From Lacticaseibacillus chiayiensis (GTDB lineage: Bacteria > Bacillota > Bacilli > Lactobacillales > Lactobacillaceae), in the NCBI RefSeq assembly GCF_004123795.1, contig NZ_MSSM01000005.1, positions 1 through 64,000 on the forward strand: a DNA stretch of 64,000 nt. The letters are read 5' to 3'. How positions within the stretch are numbered: the first letter of the stretch is position 1; every line of letters begins with the position of its first letter. This document shows positions 43,664 to 53,271 of the stretch, piece by piece. The notes beneath the pieces are model-generated. The model saw nothing but the letters and a program-made list of their open reading frames with translations. It was not told the origin of the DNA and searched no databases. A program made the position numbers and the translations under genes.

Positions 43664-44606
43664 CGGTGATCACCTGCTGTCCAACTGTGAAATCACGGCC
43701 AGGACCGTTCAAATAGTCAGCAATATGTTGCTTGCCTTTACCGGCCGGTTGCAATTCGTCAATTTGAAAGGTGGTTTGATCTCCCGCAGCCAGCACCAAT
43801 TGATGCTTATTACGGTCCACGATACTGCCGGCAGGTAAATCCGTTTTTTTAGACAGCGGCGTCACTGCCCACAGTTTCGTGCGCTGGCCATTCAAATCAA
43901 CATAGCCCCCGATATCAGGCCGAAGCGCACGCACCCACTGATCCAAGGCTGGTGCTGACAAGTGAATATTAAGATGTTCCTGCTCTTTGGTAATCGTGGG
44001 CGCAAACGTCACTTTTTCAGGATCCTGTGGGATGCGAGTTGCTGTGTTGTCAACAATCTTCGGCAGTGTCGCCAACAGCAAATCGCGGCCTAACAATGAC
44101 AGCTTGGCAAAAACGGTGCCGGTATCATCTTGGCGGGTTAGTGGTAACTTAGCTTGGGCAAACATGTCCCCGGCGTCCATTTTCTTCACCATTTCAATAA
44201 TCGTCACGCCGGTTTCGGCATCGCCATTGATAATGCTGTATTGGATCGGCGCACCGCCGCGATATTTTGGTAGCAGGGATCCGTGAACATTGACTGCCGC
44301 GATATGTGCTGCCTGCAAAAACTTGGTCGGCAAGAACTGCCCATAAGCTGCCGTTACAATTAAATCAGGCGCTAAAGCAATGGCCTTGGCTAATTCGGGG
44401 CTGCCACTAAGTTTTTCCGGCTGTAATACGGGGATGCCATGGGCGACGGCAGCCTGCTTGACCGGACTGGCAGCCACCTTCTGCTTGCGGCCGACTTTCC
44501 GATCTGGCTGCGTCATGACCGCCACGACATCATAGTTGCGGTCGATCAGACCTTCTAGAATGGGCACAGCAAAATCGGGTGTGCCTAAGAAAATTACTGA
44601 AGTCAT
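43650..44606 (-). CDS. fmt: Methionyl-tRNA formyltransferase
   Basis: Fmt formylates initiator Met-tRNA. The 318-aa protein has VIFLGTPDFAVPILEGLI, the formyl-THF site NVHGSLLPKYRGGAPIQYSI (with catalytic Asn, His and later Asp in KKMDAGDM), and a C-terminal OB domain. A longer frame starts with TTG 44618, but that overlaps the GGAGG of ATG 44606, which is the likely start. Confidence 0.96.
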   Translation of the reverse strand: MTSVIFLGTPDFAVPILEGLIDRNYDVVAVMTQPDRKVGRKQKVAASPVKQAAVAHGIPVLQPEKLSGSPELAKAIALAPDLIVTAAYGQFLPTKFLQAAHIAAVNVHGSLLPKYRGGAPIQYSIINGDAETGVTIIEMVKKMDAGDMFAQAKLPLTRQDDTGTVFAKLSLLGRDLLLATLPKIVDNTATRIPQDPEKVTFAPTITKEQEHLNIHLSAPALDQWVRALRPDIGGYVDLNGQRTKLWAVTPLSKKTDLPAGSIVDRNKHQLVLAAGDQTTFQIDELQPAGKGKQHIADYLNGPGRDFTVGQQVITDEAK

Positions 44607-44657
44607 ATTTTCCTCCAAATCTTAAGTTCGTTAATACTAGCGAATCGGTTGTTGTTT

Positions 44658-47075
44658 TTAAACAAATGACAGTGGTTCGGGATCAATCGTCACTTGAAAG
44701 CCCTGTCGACTGCTTTGTTGAGTTTCTTCAAGAATGTGTTGCAATGTTTTAGCCAACGCGGGTTCATGTTTGTATTTTAGAACGATCTGATAAATATAGC
44801 GATTCTTCAAGCGGGCAATCGGTCCAGGTGTCGGGCCAAGCATCATCACCTGATCGGAAAGCCGGTCGCGTAGCTCCTTTGCCAACGAAAAAATAGCTTT
44901 AGCTGCTTGGGTTTCATCGACGTGACTGACACCGATTTTAGTTGAAAAGAAATATGGCGGATAGTTGCCTTGATGGCGAACCGCCATTTCCTGCCGAAAA
45001 AAGCCTTCGTAATCCTGACGCTTGGCATATTGAATGGCGTAATGATCCGGATTAAAGGTCTGAACAAATACTTCACCGGGCTTGTCGGCACGCCCAGCAC
45101 GGCCGCTAACCTGCGTCAACAACTGAAAAGTCTTTTCACTTGCCCGAAAATCCGGCAAACCTAGTGCCGTGTCGGCATTAATCACACCAACCAGTGTCAC
45201 GTCAGGAAAATCCAGTCCTTTAGCAATCATTTGGGTCCCTAACAAAATATCTGCCTGGTGGGCCCCAAAAGCATTCAAGATCCGCGCATGACCACCTTTG
45301 CGCCGCGTGGTATCGACATCCATACGCAAAATCCGTGCATCTGGCAGCAACTTTTGCAGTTGCGCTTCAACTTTTTGCGTACCAGTGCCGAAGTAACGGA
45401 TTTTATCCGAACCGCATTGCGGGCAGCGGCGTGGAATGGCTTCTTCGTGGCCACAATAATGACACTTCAACGTGTACGTGTCCATGTGCAACGTGAGGCT
45501 GATGTCACAGTTAGGGCACTTTGCAACATAACCGCAATCCCGACACATAACAAAACTTGAATAACCACGGCGATTCAGCAATAAAACACTTTGCTCATGA
45601 CGCTGAAGCCGCAACTTCAAAGCGTCTAACAACGGAGCGGAAAAGTCCTCCTGCGCACCCTTGGCAAAGCCTTCGCGCATATCCACAATGTGAACCGGTG
45701 GCAACGGTTGATCATTGATTCGGTGTGGTAAGCGCAAAAGCGTATAGACATCTTTTTCTGCTCGAGCGCGTGATTCCAGTGAAGGCGTCGCGGAGCCTAA
45801 AACCACAGGCGCATGATGAATCTGTGCCCGCTTTAACAAGACATCACGTGCATGGTAACGCGGCGATGAGTCTTGCTTATAGCTGGTTTCATGTTCCTCA
45901 TCCATAATGAAGACGCCAATATGCTTTAGCGGTGCAAAGGCGGCGGAACGGGCGCCAACGACCACCTGGGCTTCACCGCGGGCAATGCGCCGCCATTCAT
46001 CGTATTTTTCACCGTCTGACAGGCCTGAGTGCATGACCGCCACACGCATGCCAAACCGTCCTTTGACCCGATCCACCATTTGCGGGGTAAGGGCAATTTC
46101 CGGAACCAGCATCAAGGCTGTCTGCCCAGCTGCTAACACTTGAGCAATTACCTGAAGATAGACTTCAGTTTTGCCGGAACCAGTTACGCCTTCCAACAAG
46201 AACGTCTTAGGTTCATTAGCTTTAACAGCCGCGTTAATGGTTTTGACCACTGCCTGCTGCTCGTCTGTAAGCGGCAGTGGGTGCGTCAACGGTTGATGCT
46301 GGAGTTGCGGATATGGATCTCGGTAGGTTTCATGCGCTTCCAGTTTCAGCCAGCCTTTTTCCACTGCCTGATTAATAACTGCTTTTGTCAGATGATGGCG
46401 ATGCTCCACTTCCGTTAACAGGGGTCGCTGATGTTCCGCCGACCATGTTTTCATGAAGGAAAGTAGTTCAAGCTGTTTGACGGCGTTTTTGCGTACCTGC
46501 CTTCTTTGCTCCTCAGCCTGCTCAGGCGATAATTGCGGTATAAGATAAAAGACTTTTTTGACGCGCGCACGATCTTTTTTAATGTATGAAATCGCCACTT
46601 TGCCGGCTTGTGCCAACTTCATCAGTGCAATCTGCTGTTCGTCAGTCAGTGTATTCATGGCGACGCTGTCCGCTTGACCGAAATACCGCGTGTGCTCATC
46701 AGCAGACAGCGCAAGCGGCTCAGCCACCTTGACAGCATCGATTTTTAACATGGTCGGCAACATGGTTTGCATGCAAGCAATCCAAAACGAATAGGTGGTT
46801 TTCGCCAACCATTTGGACAGCGCCAACATTTCCTGGTTAAGTACTGGAGCTGGATCGAGTACGTCTAAGAGTGGCTTAAGCTCGCCATCATATTGACTCT
46901 GATTGACAATAGCCACAACCATGCCACTAACCTTGCGATCCCCTTTTCCAAATTGCACCCAAACACGCATGCCTACTTGAAGTGCACCATCCAAACGTGG
47001 TGGCACTAGGTAATCAAACGGCCGATCAGTTTGCATGGTCGGAACATCCACAATCACTTTGGCAATCGTTGCCAA
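44658..47075 (-). CDS. priA: Primosomal protein N' (replication restart helicase)
   Basis: An 805-aa helicase that reloads the replisome at stalled forks. The N-terminal DNA-binding domain is followed by Walker A GVTGSGKTEVYLQV, DEEH (MDEEHETSY), LGSATPSLES, and the zinc-binding cluster CRDCGYVAKCPNCDISL ... CHYCGHEEAIPRRCPQCG. Start is TTG 47075 behind AAGGGGTG, in which the coaBC stop is embedded. Confidence 0.96.
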   Translation of the reverse strand: MATIAKVIVDVPTMQTDRPFDYLVPPRLDGALQVGMRVWVQFGKGDRKVSGMVVAIVNQSQYDGELKPLLDVLDPAPVLNQEMLALSKWLAKTTYSFWIACMQTMLPTMLKIDAVKVAEPLALSADEHTRYFGQADSVAMNTLTDEQQIALMKLAQAGKVAISYIKKDRARVKKVFYLIPQLSPEQAEEQRRQVRKNAVKQLELLSFMKTWSAEHQRPLLTEVEHRHHLTKAVINQAVEKGWLKLEAHETYRDPYPQLQHQPLTHPLPLTDEQQAVVKTINAAVKANEPKTFLLEGVTGSGKTEVYLQVIAQVLAAGQTALMLVPEIALTPQMVDRVKGRFGMRVAVMHSGLSDGEKYDEWRRIARGEAQVVVGARSAAFAPLKHIGVFIMDEEHETSYKQDSSPRYHARDVLLKRAQIHHAPVVLGSATPSLESRARAEKDVYTLLRLPHRINDQPLPPVHIVDMREGFAKGAQEDFSAPLLDALKLRLQRHEQSVLLLNRRGYSSFVMCRDCGYVAKCPNCDISLTLHMDTYTLKCHYCGHEEAIPRRCPQCGSDKIRYFGTGTQKVEAQLQKLLPDARILRMDVDTTRRKGGHARILNAFGAHQADILLGTQMIAKGLDFPDVTLVGVINADTALGLPDFRASEKTFQLLTQVSGRAGRADKPGEVFVQTFNPDHYAIQYAKRQDYEGFFRQEMAVRHQGNYPPYFFSTKIGVSHVDETQAAKAIFSLAKELRDRLSDQVMMLGPTPGPIARLKNRYIYQIVLKYKHEPALAKTLQHILEETQQSSRQGFQVTIDPEPLSFV

Positions 47076-47079
47076 GCGC

Positions 47080-48279
47080 TCACCCCTTTTGTTTCGGTAA
47101 CATCGTTGCTAGCTGTTTAACCAATGCGGCAGCCACCTGATGCTTAGGCATCTCCGGTAGCGTGACTGGCGGCTGGTTTGGCCGCAATAGAGTAACAGCA
47201 TCCGTATCGGCGTTGAACCCGTGCGTTGCATCAACAGCATTGGCGACGATCATATCTGCTTTTTTCTTCGTTAGCTTTGCTTGGGCATTGGCCAACACGT
47301 CGTTGGTTTCGGCGGCAAACCCAATCACCACCTGATGGGTTTTCTTTTGGCCTAACATCGCCAGAATATCCGGATTCTGAACCAAGGTCAACGTTAAGCC
47401 GCTATTAGCATCAGCCTTTTTCAATTTATGGTCACTGATCATCGGTGCCCGGTAATCCGCCACCGCCGCCGCCATCACCACGGCATCGGCCTCCGCAAAC
47501 TCATTCAAAATGGTATCCGCCATTGATTGAGCGCTCGTCACCTGTTTAACTGTCACGCCGGGAATAACCGGCAACTGCTTCGTCGTAACCAGCTTGACGG
47601 TAGCACCGGCACCAGCAGCTGCATTGGCAATAGCGGTGCCCATTTTACCAGACGAATCATTGGTTAAAAATCGTACCGGATCCAACCGTTCCTTGGTGCC
47701 CCCAGCTGATACGATAATATGCCGGTCTTTTAGTCGCGGTTCATCCAAGTTTTCGATATAGAGGGCAATCTGATTTGGCTCTGGCATTCGTCCAACACCG
47801 ACATAGCCTTCCGCTAACTGGCCAGTTGCCGGTGGGAGTAAAAGATACCCTTGCTGCTCGGTTAGCTTTGTTATGTTGTATTGCGTTTGTGGATTTTGCC
47901 ACATTTGATCATTCATAGCCGGGACCATGAGTTTGGGAGCGGCCATTGCCAATAAAGTCGTCGTCACCACGTTATCGGCCATGCCTGCCGCCAGTTTTGC
48001 CAAGGTATTGGCCGTAGCTGGCACAATAACGCCTAAGTCGGCCCAGTGAGCCAAAGCTACGTGAGCGACATGTTCGGGATGATCAAATTCACCTCCATCC
48101 GTTAAAACGGCGTGCTTACTAACAATTGCAAGTGTTTCCGGCGTGACAAACTTTTCAGCGCTTGTTGTCATCGCAACGCGTACGTCATGGCCCGCTTTGA
48201 CCAAAGCCCGGACCAGTAACGGCGTTTTGTAAGCAGCAATACCGCCAGTGACAAACAAGGCTATCTGTTGCTTCTTCAT
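47080..48279 (-). CDS. coaBC: Bifunctional phosphopantothenoylcysteine decarboxylase/synthetase
   Basis: A 399-aa fusion for coenzyme A synthesis. The N-terminal CoaC flavoprotein half has IALFVTGGIAAYKTPLLVRA, the catalytic His region, and the PAMNDQMW substrate clamp. The C-terminal CoaB half begins near HIIVSAGGTKERLDPVRFLT. ATG 48279 follows GAGGTG; the longer frame lacks an RBS. Confidence 0.95.
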   Translation of the reverse strand: MKKQQIALFVTGGIAAYKTPLLVRALVKAGHDVRVAMTTSAEKFVTPETLAIVSKHAVLTDGGEFDHPEHVAHVALAHWADLGVIVPATANTLAKLAAGMADNVVTTTLLAMAAPKLMVPAMNDQMWQNPQTQYNITKLTEQQGYLLLPPATGQLAEGYVGVGRMPEPNQIALYIENLDEPRLKDRHIIVSAGGTKERLDPVRFLTNDSSGKMGTAIANAAAGAGATVKLVTTKQLPVIPGVTVKQVTSAQSMADTILNEFAEADAVVMAAAVADYRAPMISDHKLKKADANSGLTLTLVQNPDILAMLGQKKTHQVVIGFAAETNDVLANAQAKLTKKKADMIVANAVDATHGFNADTDAVTLLRPNQPPVTLPEMPKHQVAAALVKQLATMLPKQKG

Positions 48280-48412
48280 GAGGCACCTCTTTTGCTTCCG
48301 TATTCTTAGATTCATTATAGCAAACAGCTAGCGGAATGCCGGCATGCTTGCAAGAACCCAAAGTCTGGATGACAATCGTTGAAGATCAGCGCAGAATAAC
48401 GCGCTCGCACTC

Positions 48413-48455
48413 AAAAAAGAGGCAGTGGACTTTTTGCAATGTCCCTGCCTCCCTT
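48413..48455 (-). terminator. Terminator between rpoZ and coaBC
   Basis: Minus strand GAGGCAGGGAC pairs with GTCCACTGCCTC and is followed by six T. A short fragment of the palindromic repeat (TAACGCGCTCGCACTC) lies at its side, 48397-48411. Genes downstream therefore need read-through or a promoter near coaBC. Confidence 0.8.
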
Positions 48456-48497
48456 TCCTATTAGCACAAACCCAAATGGATGACCAGCATGTATAGT

Positions 48498-48746
48498 TTA
48501 TGCTTGCTCCTTACGATCCAGCTTTTCAGCATCGCGTTCGAGTAACTTGGACTTTGGATCGATGACCACATCACCAGCTGCAATTTCTTCAAGCGCTTTG
48601 CCGACACTCTTATCAGACTTGTAGTCAGACAACATTTTCAAATCGCCGGATTCGAGTTCATGAGCACGTTTTGCTGCCAACACAGCTAGTGAATACCGTG
48701 ATGGCACCTTTTCTAATAACTTGTCAATAGAAGGATAAATAATCAT
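48498..48746 (-). CDS. rpoZ: RNA polymerase omega subunit
   Basis: An 82-aa omega subunit starting [20 protein letters not shown] with the conserved [12 protein letters not shown] helix. ATG 48746 follows AAGGAG; the frame upstream is open but without RBS. It lies between gmk and coaBC as in other Firmicutes. Confidence 0.94.
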   Translation of the reverse strand: MIIYPSIDKLLEKVPSRYSLAVLAAKRAHELESGDLKMLSDYKSDKSVGKALEEIAAGDVVIDPKSKLLERDAEKLDRKEQA

Positions 48747-48806
48747 AAGACGAAACTCCTTTTTGTCATAATAGCCGCTTTGCCATCGCAAGCAGTCAGC
48801 CTGTCA

Positions 48807-49433
48807 TTATCTGGCTAAGTCGGCACTTGCCAACATGCCTTTGTACCGATCAATCACGCGTGGCACTCGTAAATGTTCGCTTTCAATAATGCGTTCAATC
48901 CGCTTCACAGCCAAATCAACCTTGTCATTGACCACAGCATAATCGTAGTTCTCCATCATCGTGATTTCCGAAGCTGCCTTGCGAATGCGTTTATCAATCG
49001 TTTCATCGTCATCGGTACCACGGCCTTTTAGCCGATGGCGCAACTCACCTAAATCTGGCGGCGTCAGGAAAATAAAAACGCCGTTGGGACATTTCTTGCG
49101 CACTTGCATGGCACCATTGACTTCGATTTCAAGTAACACATCACGCCCGGAATCAAGCGTCTCATTTACATATTTCAGCGGCGTACCATAATAGTTGTCG
49201 ACGTACTTCGCATATTCAAGCATACCACCTGTCGCAATTTCGTGCTCAAACTGCGCCTTGGTTCTGAAATAATAATCAACCCCGTCAACCTCACCGGGCC
49301 GCATTTGGCGTGTGGTCATTGAAATTGAATATTGAAAATCCCGATAATTGCCATTCAACATGGCCTGACGAACCGTTCCTTTGCCGACACCACTCGGGCC
49401 GGACAAAACAATCAGCATCCCCCGTTCGTGCAT
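48807..49433 (-). CDS. gmk: Guanylate kinase
   Basis: A 208-aa kinase converting GMP to GDP. Walker A is [11 protein letters not shown]; the GMP-binding part [17 protein letters not shown] and the lid [19 protein letters not shown] follow. GAGG lies upstream of ATG 49433. First gene of the gmk-rpoZ unit. Confidence 0.96.
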   Translation of the reverse strand: MHERGMLIVLSGPSGVGKGTVRQAMLNGNYRDFQYSISMTTRQMRPGEVDGVDYYFRTKAQFEHEIATGGMLEYAKYVDNYYGTPLKYVNETLDSGRDVLLEIEVNGAMQVRKKCPNGVFIFLTPPDLGELRHRLKGRGTDDDETIDKRIRKAASEITMMENYDYAVVNDKVDLAVKRIERIIESEHLRVPRVIDRYKGMLASADLAR

Positions 49434-49499
49434 GTGTGAACCTCTTTCGTTAAGTATTACTGAACATTTTGCACTTTTTCGACGCTGATTTCAACTGCT

Positions 49500-50183
49500 T
49501 CACTGATCTGGTAACAAAAACGTCATGCGGTGTAACGCATTTTCGGCATCCTGACGACCCAACTCCAGCATGGAAGCGATTGCGCCCGGTTTAAAATCAA
49601 AGAGTTGCGGCAACCGGCGACTGGGTTTTAGATAGCAATCACCGTGATCATGACCAATACGGCCAATGCCTTCACCGCTGATCGCCACAACAAAATCGGC
49701 ACCGATATCTCTGGCAAGATCAACCGGTAAATCATTGACCACGCCACCATCCACAAAACTAATGCCTTGTCGTTTAACTGGAGTGAACACACCCGGCATC
49801 GCACTCGACGCTAATAACCATTCTCTGGCATCCGTAGCATCGAGCACATCTAGCCGCGCTACATGAGCCTTAAAGTCCGGCAGCGAGGTTGTCACAACCA
49901 ACACCGCTCGGTCATCGCGTTTGGGCATCTTCAGCATTTGATCGAGCAATGGAACAAAATTACGGCGGGCAAACACCGGACCGTTCATTTGACGCGCTGT
50001 AAAATATTGCCACCAGCGCGCTAATTGGAATGGCGTCATGCGGGCTGTTGCCGTCGCGTTAATAGCGCCGATTGAAGAACCAATGACAAAAGTCGGCGCC
50101 AGTCGCGGACCCAAAACAGTCCACACGCCTGCCTGATATGCGCCATGCGCCGCGCCACCACCGAAAACAACTGCAAGGGTCAA
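49500..50183 (-). CDS. Patatin-like phospholipase family protein
   Basis: A 227-aa patatin-fold protein. The oxyanion stretch is VVFGGGAAHGAYQAGV, the nucleophile Ser is in IGSSIGAIN (GXSXG), and the catalytic Asp is in VDGGVVNDLP (DGG). The open frame is 35 codons longer, but TTG 50183 follows GGAGGTG by seven bases and starts the domain exactly. It may be a lipid acyl hydrolase; substrate is unknown. A divergent SOS-boxed gene begins 124 bases upstream. Confidence 0.87.
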   Translation of the reverse strand: MTLAVVFGGGAAHGAYQAGVWTVLGPRLAPTFVIGSSIGAINATATARMTPFQLARWWQYFTARQMNGPVFARRNFVPLLDQMLKMPKRDDRAVLVVTTSLPDFKAHVARLDVLDATDAREWLLASSAMPGVFTPVKRQGISFVDGGVVNDLPVDLARDIGADFVVAISGEGIGRIGHDHGDCYLKPSRRLPQLFDFKPGAIASMLELGRQDAENALHRMTFLLPDQ

Positions 50184-50245
50184 ACTAAAACACCTCCGTT
50201 TGCATATCATCTTGTGACTGAAGCGATCGTAGGTTAAAAAAATAG

Positions 50246-50274
50246 TTGCAAGTTTGAACACATGTTCGTATAAT
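50246..50274 (+). promoter_or_regulatory. Promoter of the SOS-boxed small gene
   Basis: TTGCAA, 17-base spacer, TATAAT. The spacer contains a LexA-type box (next entry). Confidence 0.8.
50255..50268 (+). promoter_or_regulatory. SOS (LexA/DinR) box 1
   Basis: TGAACACATGTTCG matches the Gram-positive SOS consensus CGAAC-N4-GTTCG in nine of ten positions and lies between the -35 and -10 of the promoter. Confidence 0.7.
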
Positions 50275-50281
50275 GAAGTTA

Positions 50282-50295
50282 CAAACAAACGTTCG
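50282..50295 (+). promoter_or_regulatory. SOS (LexA/DinR) box 2
   Basis: CAAACAAACGTTCG matches CGAAC-N4-GTTCG in nine of ten positions. It lies 13 bases after box 1, in the transcribed leader just before the GGAGG site. Confidence 0.55.
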
Positions 50296-50306
50296 GAGGC
50301 TTGATC

Positions 50307-50609
50307 ATGGAAAACAAATCATCAGCACTGCAAAGCGTCACCCAGCATCTTGTGGCTTCTTATCGCGAAATATTCGATCTGGCAGCGCCCACTGCCCGCA
50401 TGCCAATGCATCAGGTGGATCTTTTCATTGACCAGGCCATGCAGCGGCACTATAAAGTGGCACTCTTCTTCAATCACGAATCATCACCTTTTGTTGGCCA
50501 CATTATTCGGACACTCGGCAATAACCGTTTTCTAGTCAAAGCATACCACAGCAACGTTTTCCGCGTCATGACCAGCACAAGTGTTAACTTTATCAAGCGC
50601 TTTGATTAG
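50307..50609 (+). CDS. Small YolD-like protein under SOS boxes (100 aa)
   Basis: A 100-aa protein starting MENKSSALQSVTQHLVASYR. The C-terminal half (YKVALFFNHESSPFVGHIIR followed by NRFLVKAY and TSVNFIKRFD) has the alternating hydrophobic strand pattern of YolD-like proteins, which in bacilli are SOS-induced and sit next to Y-family polymerases. The resemblance is by eye and weak. ATG 50307 follows GGAGG by seven bases. Two SOS boxes and a near-consensus promoter lie upstream. It is monocistronic with a terminator downstream and no polymerase next to it. Confidence 0.75.
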   Translation: MENKSSALQSVTQHLVASYREIFDLAAPTARMPMHQVDLFIDQAMQRHYKVALFFNHESSPFVGHIIRTLGNNRFLVKAYHSNVFRVMTSTSVNFIKRFD

Positions 50610-50786
50610 CAGGTTTTTGGACTTAATCCCGATTCGACTTTAAAACTGCATATTAAGAACCGCCTCTTCTAACTCAAGTTGAATAAGCAGTTTGCATCAT
50701 CGCGTGCTTTACAACAGAGCTTGCAGCTGGCACTTCTTTAAAACTAAAAATGATGAAAATGGATCATAATTTTCGACACCCAAAAT

Positions 50787-50833
50787 AAAAAAGAACGCAT
50801 TCCAAATTGATTACGGGAATACGTTCTTTTTTT
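50787..50833. terminator. Bidirectional terminator
   Basis: AAAAAAGAACGCATTCC pairs with GGAATACGTTCTTTTTTT. It lies between the small gene (plus) and the converging recN operon (minus). Confidence 0.85.
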
Positions 50834-50872
50834 CTTCCACAAGGATAGTTCGTTCGAGTTGTTAAGATATTA

Positions 50873-50990
50873 GTGCCAAAGCGGAGCAATCGTAGGCCAG
50901 ATAAGAATCAGCCATGCCTCCGCTCTAACTTCGCGTCGCCAACCCAGCTGGCCGGAGATTGCGAAGTTTGGCACGGCTGGAACCCGATTG
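50873..50990. repeat. Region of several nested inverted repeats after recN
   Basis: Four paired arms are visible: GTGCCAAA/TTTGGCAC, GCGGAG/CTCCGC, CAATCG/CGATTG and AACTTCGC/GCGAAGTT. They are partly nested and partly alternative. This differs from the main palindromic repeat family. No gene is present between 50610 and 51014. Confidence 0.55.
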
Positions 50991-51014
50991 CCTAGGCTTG
51001 AATACCAAATAAAT

Positions 51015-52712
51015 TCATGTCCGACCGTGTTTAAATTCATCGGCCATTTTCAACAACTCTTCCGCGTGTTCAACCGTCAGTTTGGTGATCTTTTCACCAG
51101 CCAGCATCCGGGCAATTTCATCGACCCGCGCTTTAGCCGTTAATTTGTTAACTTGCGTGGTAGTTCGCCCGTCATAAACGTTCTTGCTGATGACATACTC
51201 ATGATCAGCCATAGCGGCAACTTGCGGCAAGTGCGTAATACAAAGAACCTGCGAAGATTTGGCAATCAAACTGATTTTATTGGCAATCGCCTGAGCGACC
51301 CGGCCCGATACGCCTGTGTCTACTTCATCGAAGATAATGGCTGTCACACCTTCTGACCGAGCAAAAATAGTTTTCATCGCAAGCATCAAACGCGACAGTT
51401 CACCACCAGAGGCAATCTTAGCCAGTGGTTTTGCTTCTTCACCGGGATTAGTTTGAATATAGAAAACAGCTTCGTCCAAACCGTCAGGACGAAAATCTTT
51501 GGCCTTCGTGAAATGAACCGAGAAGACTGTCTTATCCATGTATAGTGATGCCAGTTGTTCATGAATCGCTTTGGTCAGTTCTTTGGCCGCTGCATGCCGT
51601 CGCTTGGACAAGGCCAACCCCAGTTTTTGCAACTGCGCTCGAGATTCCTTTAAAGTACTGTCCAGATCTTCGACCGAAGTTTCGGCTTGCTCCATCTGGT
51701 TTAATTCTGCGGCCGCACGTTTACCATAGGCAATCACTTCGTCAAGTGTTTCACCGTATTTGCGTTTGAGCTGATTAAATAAATCAAGACGCTTTTCAAC
51801 CTCATCAAGCCGACCCTCATCAAATTCCTGGTCGTCAAGCTCGTTAGATAAGTCATTTTGGACATCCTGCAAACTGTAATAGGCGCTTTGCAGATTATCC
51901 GCAATGGCCGCAAAATCAGGATCCAAATCCGCGATACTTTGCATGCTCGACATTGCCTGGCCGATTTGGTCAAGCGCATTAACCTCTTCGTCGCTTAGCA
52001 AGGCATAGCTTTCCTGTAACGCGGAATTAATCTTTTGAAAATTGGCCAGGCGCTCCCGTTCGGCACTTAGATCCGTATCTTCATGCGGCTGCAGATCTGC
52101 GCTTTGAATTTCATTAACCTGGAACTTCAGCATATCCAGTCGTTGCGCCCATTCCTGTTCGTTTGCCTGTTTTTGCTTGACTGCCTGGAGCGTATGTTGG
52201 TAATGACGGTAGATTTCGGCATATTGTTGACGGATTTTAAGCAGATCATCCCCCGCAAACGCATCCAGTAAACCTAGATGCGTCTCGGGATGCATCAACT
52301 GTTGATGTTCGTTTTGGCCATGAATATCCACCAGCGTTTCACCAATTGCCTTCAACGTTGCGGTATTCACTAAATGTCCATTGACACGGCAAACATTGCG
52401 ACCGCTTCGGAATAACTCTCGCTGCAATAAAACCGTGTCATTTTGATCCGGATCCATGACCCCATATGCTTGCAATTTGGCTTCAGTAGCCGGATTAGCT
52501 TGCGCATCAAACAAGCCCTCCAAACTGGCTTTGGCGGTACCGGTCCGAATGAAGTCCACTGATCCGCGCCCACCGGCAAGCAGACCGACTGCATCAATAA
52601 TGATTGACTTACCGGCACCGGTTTCTCCTGTAAGTGCCGTCATCCCCGGCTGAAAGCTCAGTGCCAAGTTGTCAATGATAGCAAAATCATGAATTGCTAA
52701 CTCTTGTAACAT
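51015..52712 (-). CDS. recN: DNA repair protein RecN
   Basis: A 565-aa SMC-like repair protein acting early at double-strand breaks. Head motifs: LTGETGAGKSIIIDAV (Walker A, about residue 30) and at the C-terminus ASGGELSRLMLAMKTI (signature) and IIFDEVDTGVSGRVAQAI (Walker B); a shorter coiled coil lies between. ATG 52712 follows GGGGTGA; the frame upstream overlaps argR. No SOS box is seen close to it. Confidence 0.95.
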   Translation of the reverse strand: MLQELAIHDFAIIDNLALSFQPGMTALTGETGAGKSIIIDAVGLLAGGRGSVDFIRTGTAKASLEGLFDAQANPATEAKLQAYGVMDPDQNDTVLLQRELFRSGRNVCRVNGHLVNTATLKAIGETLVDIHGQNEHQQLMHPETHLGLLDAFAGDDLLKIRQQYAEIYRHYQHTLQAVKQKQANEQEWAQRLDMLKFQVNEIQSADLQPHEDTDLSAERERLANFQKINSALQESYALLSDEEVNALDQIGQAMSSMQSIADLDPDFAAIADNLQSAYYSLQDVQNDLSNELDDQEFDEGRLDEVEKRLDLFNQLKRKYGETLDEVIAYGKRAAAELNQMEQAETSVEDLDSTLKESRAQLQKLGLALSKRRHAAAKELTKAIHEQLASLYMDKTVFSVHFTKAKDFRPDGLDEAVFYIQTNPGEEAKPLAKIASGGELSRLMLAMKTIFARSEGVTAIIFDEVDTGVSGRVAQAIANKISLIAKSSQVLCITHLPQVAAMADHEYVISKNVYDGRTTTQVNKLTAKARVDEIARMLAGEKITKLTVEHAEELLKMADEFKHGRT

Positions 52713-52716
52713 TGCT

Positions 52717-53169
52717 TCACCCCACCATTGCCTCAAGTTCAGACAACACTGCTGACGCATATTGCGCCGACCGACAAATAATCAAAATAGAGGCATCACC
52801 ACTAATCGTTGCAAAAATACGCTGATCGTCTAGCTGCTCAATTAACGTTTCAACTGCTGCAGCCGTTCCCGGTAACAACGCTAAATGGACGAAGTTATCC
52901 ATGGCTTCGCCCCACTTCATCGCTGTTACAAGCGTCCGCTTCAATTTGTCAGTTGCAGGAAGCTGCTTTTCAACCGGCATGCTGTAACGATAGTGGCCTT
53001 CACCTGCTGGCACTTTAATCAACTGCATTTCTTTAATATCGCGTGAAATGGTTGCTTGCGTTACCGGAATGTTCAGATCGTTAAGGCGCGCCACCAAGTC
53101 TTCTTGCCGCTCAATGGGTTCATCCCGAATTAACCGCTGGATGATTGCTTGTCGTTCACGCTTGCGCAT
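52717..53169 (-). CDS. argR: Arginine repressor family regulator
   Basis: A 150-aa ArgR/AhrC protein. The N-terminal winged helix has QEDLVARLNDLNIPVTQATI and SRDIKEMQLIKVP; the C-terminal hexamerisation and arginine-binding domain has LPGTAAAVETLIEQLDDQRI and TISGDASILIICR, including the GTAAAV and GD motifs. In Firmicutes ahrC lies upstream of recN as here. Lactobacilli often have two ArgR paralogues, so its exact targets are uncertain. Confidence 0.94.
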   Translation of the reverse strand: MRKRERQAIIQRLIRDEPIERQEDLVARLNDLNIPVTQATISRDIKEMQLIKVPAGEGHYRYSMPVEKQLPATDKLKRTLVTAMKWGEAMDNFVHLALLPGTAAAVETLIEQLDDQRIFATISGDASILIICRSAQYASAVLSELEAMVG

Positions 53170-53271
53170 ATGCTCACCTCTATCAAAAATGGCATCCCAG
53201 TAGCTCAGAATGCTTCAGCTTTAGCATAGCGCATGCACTGCAGGGTTGCCACGTTTTTGCATAAATATACA

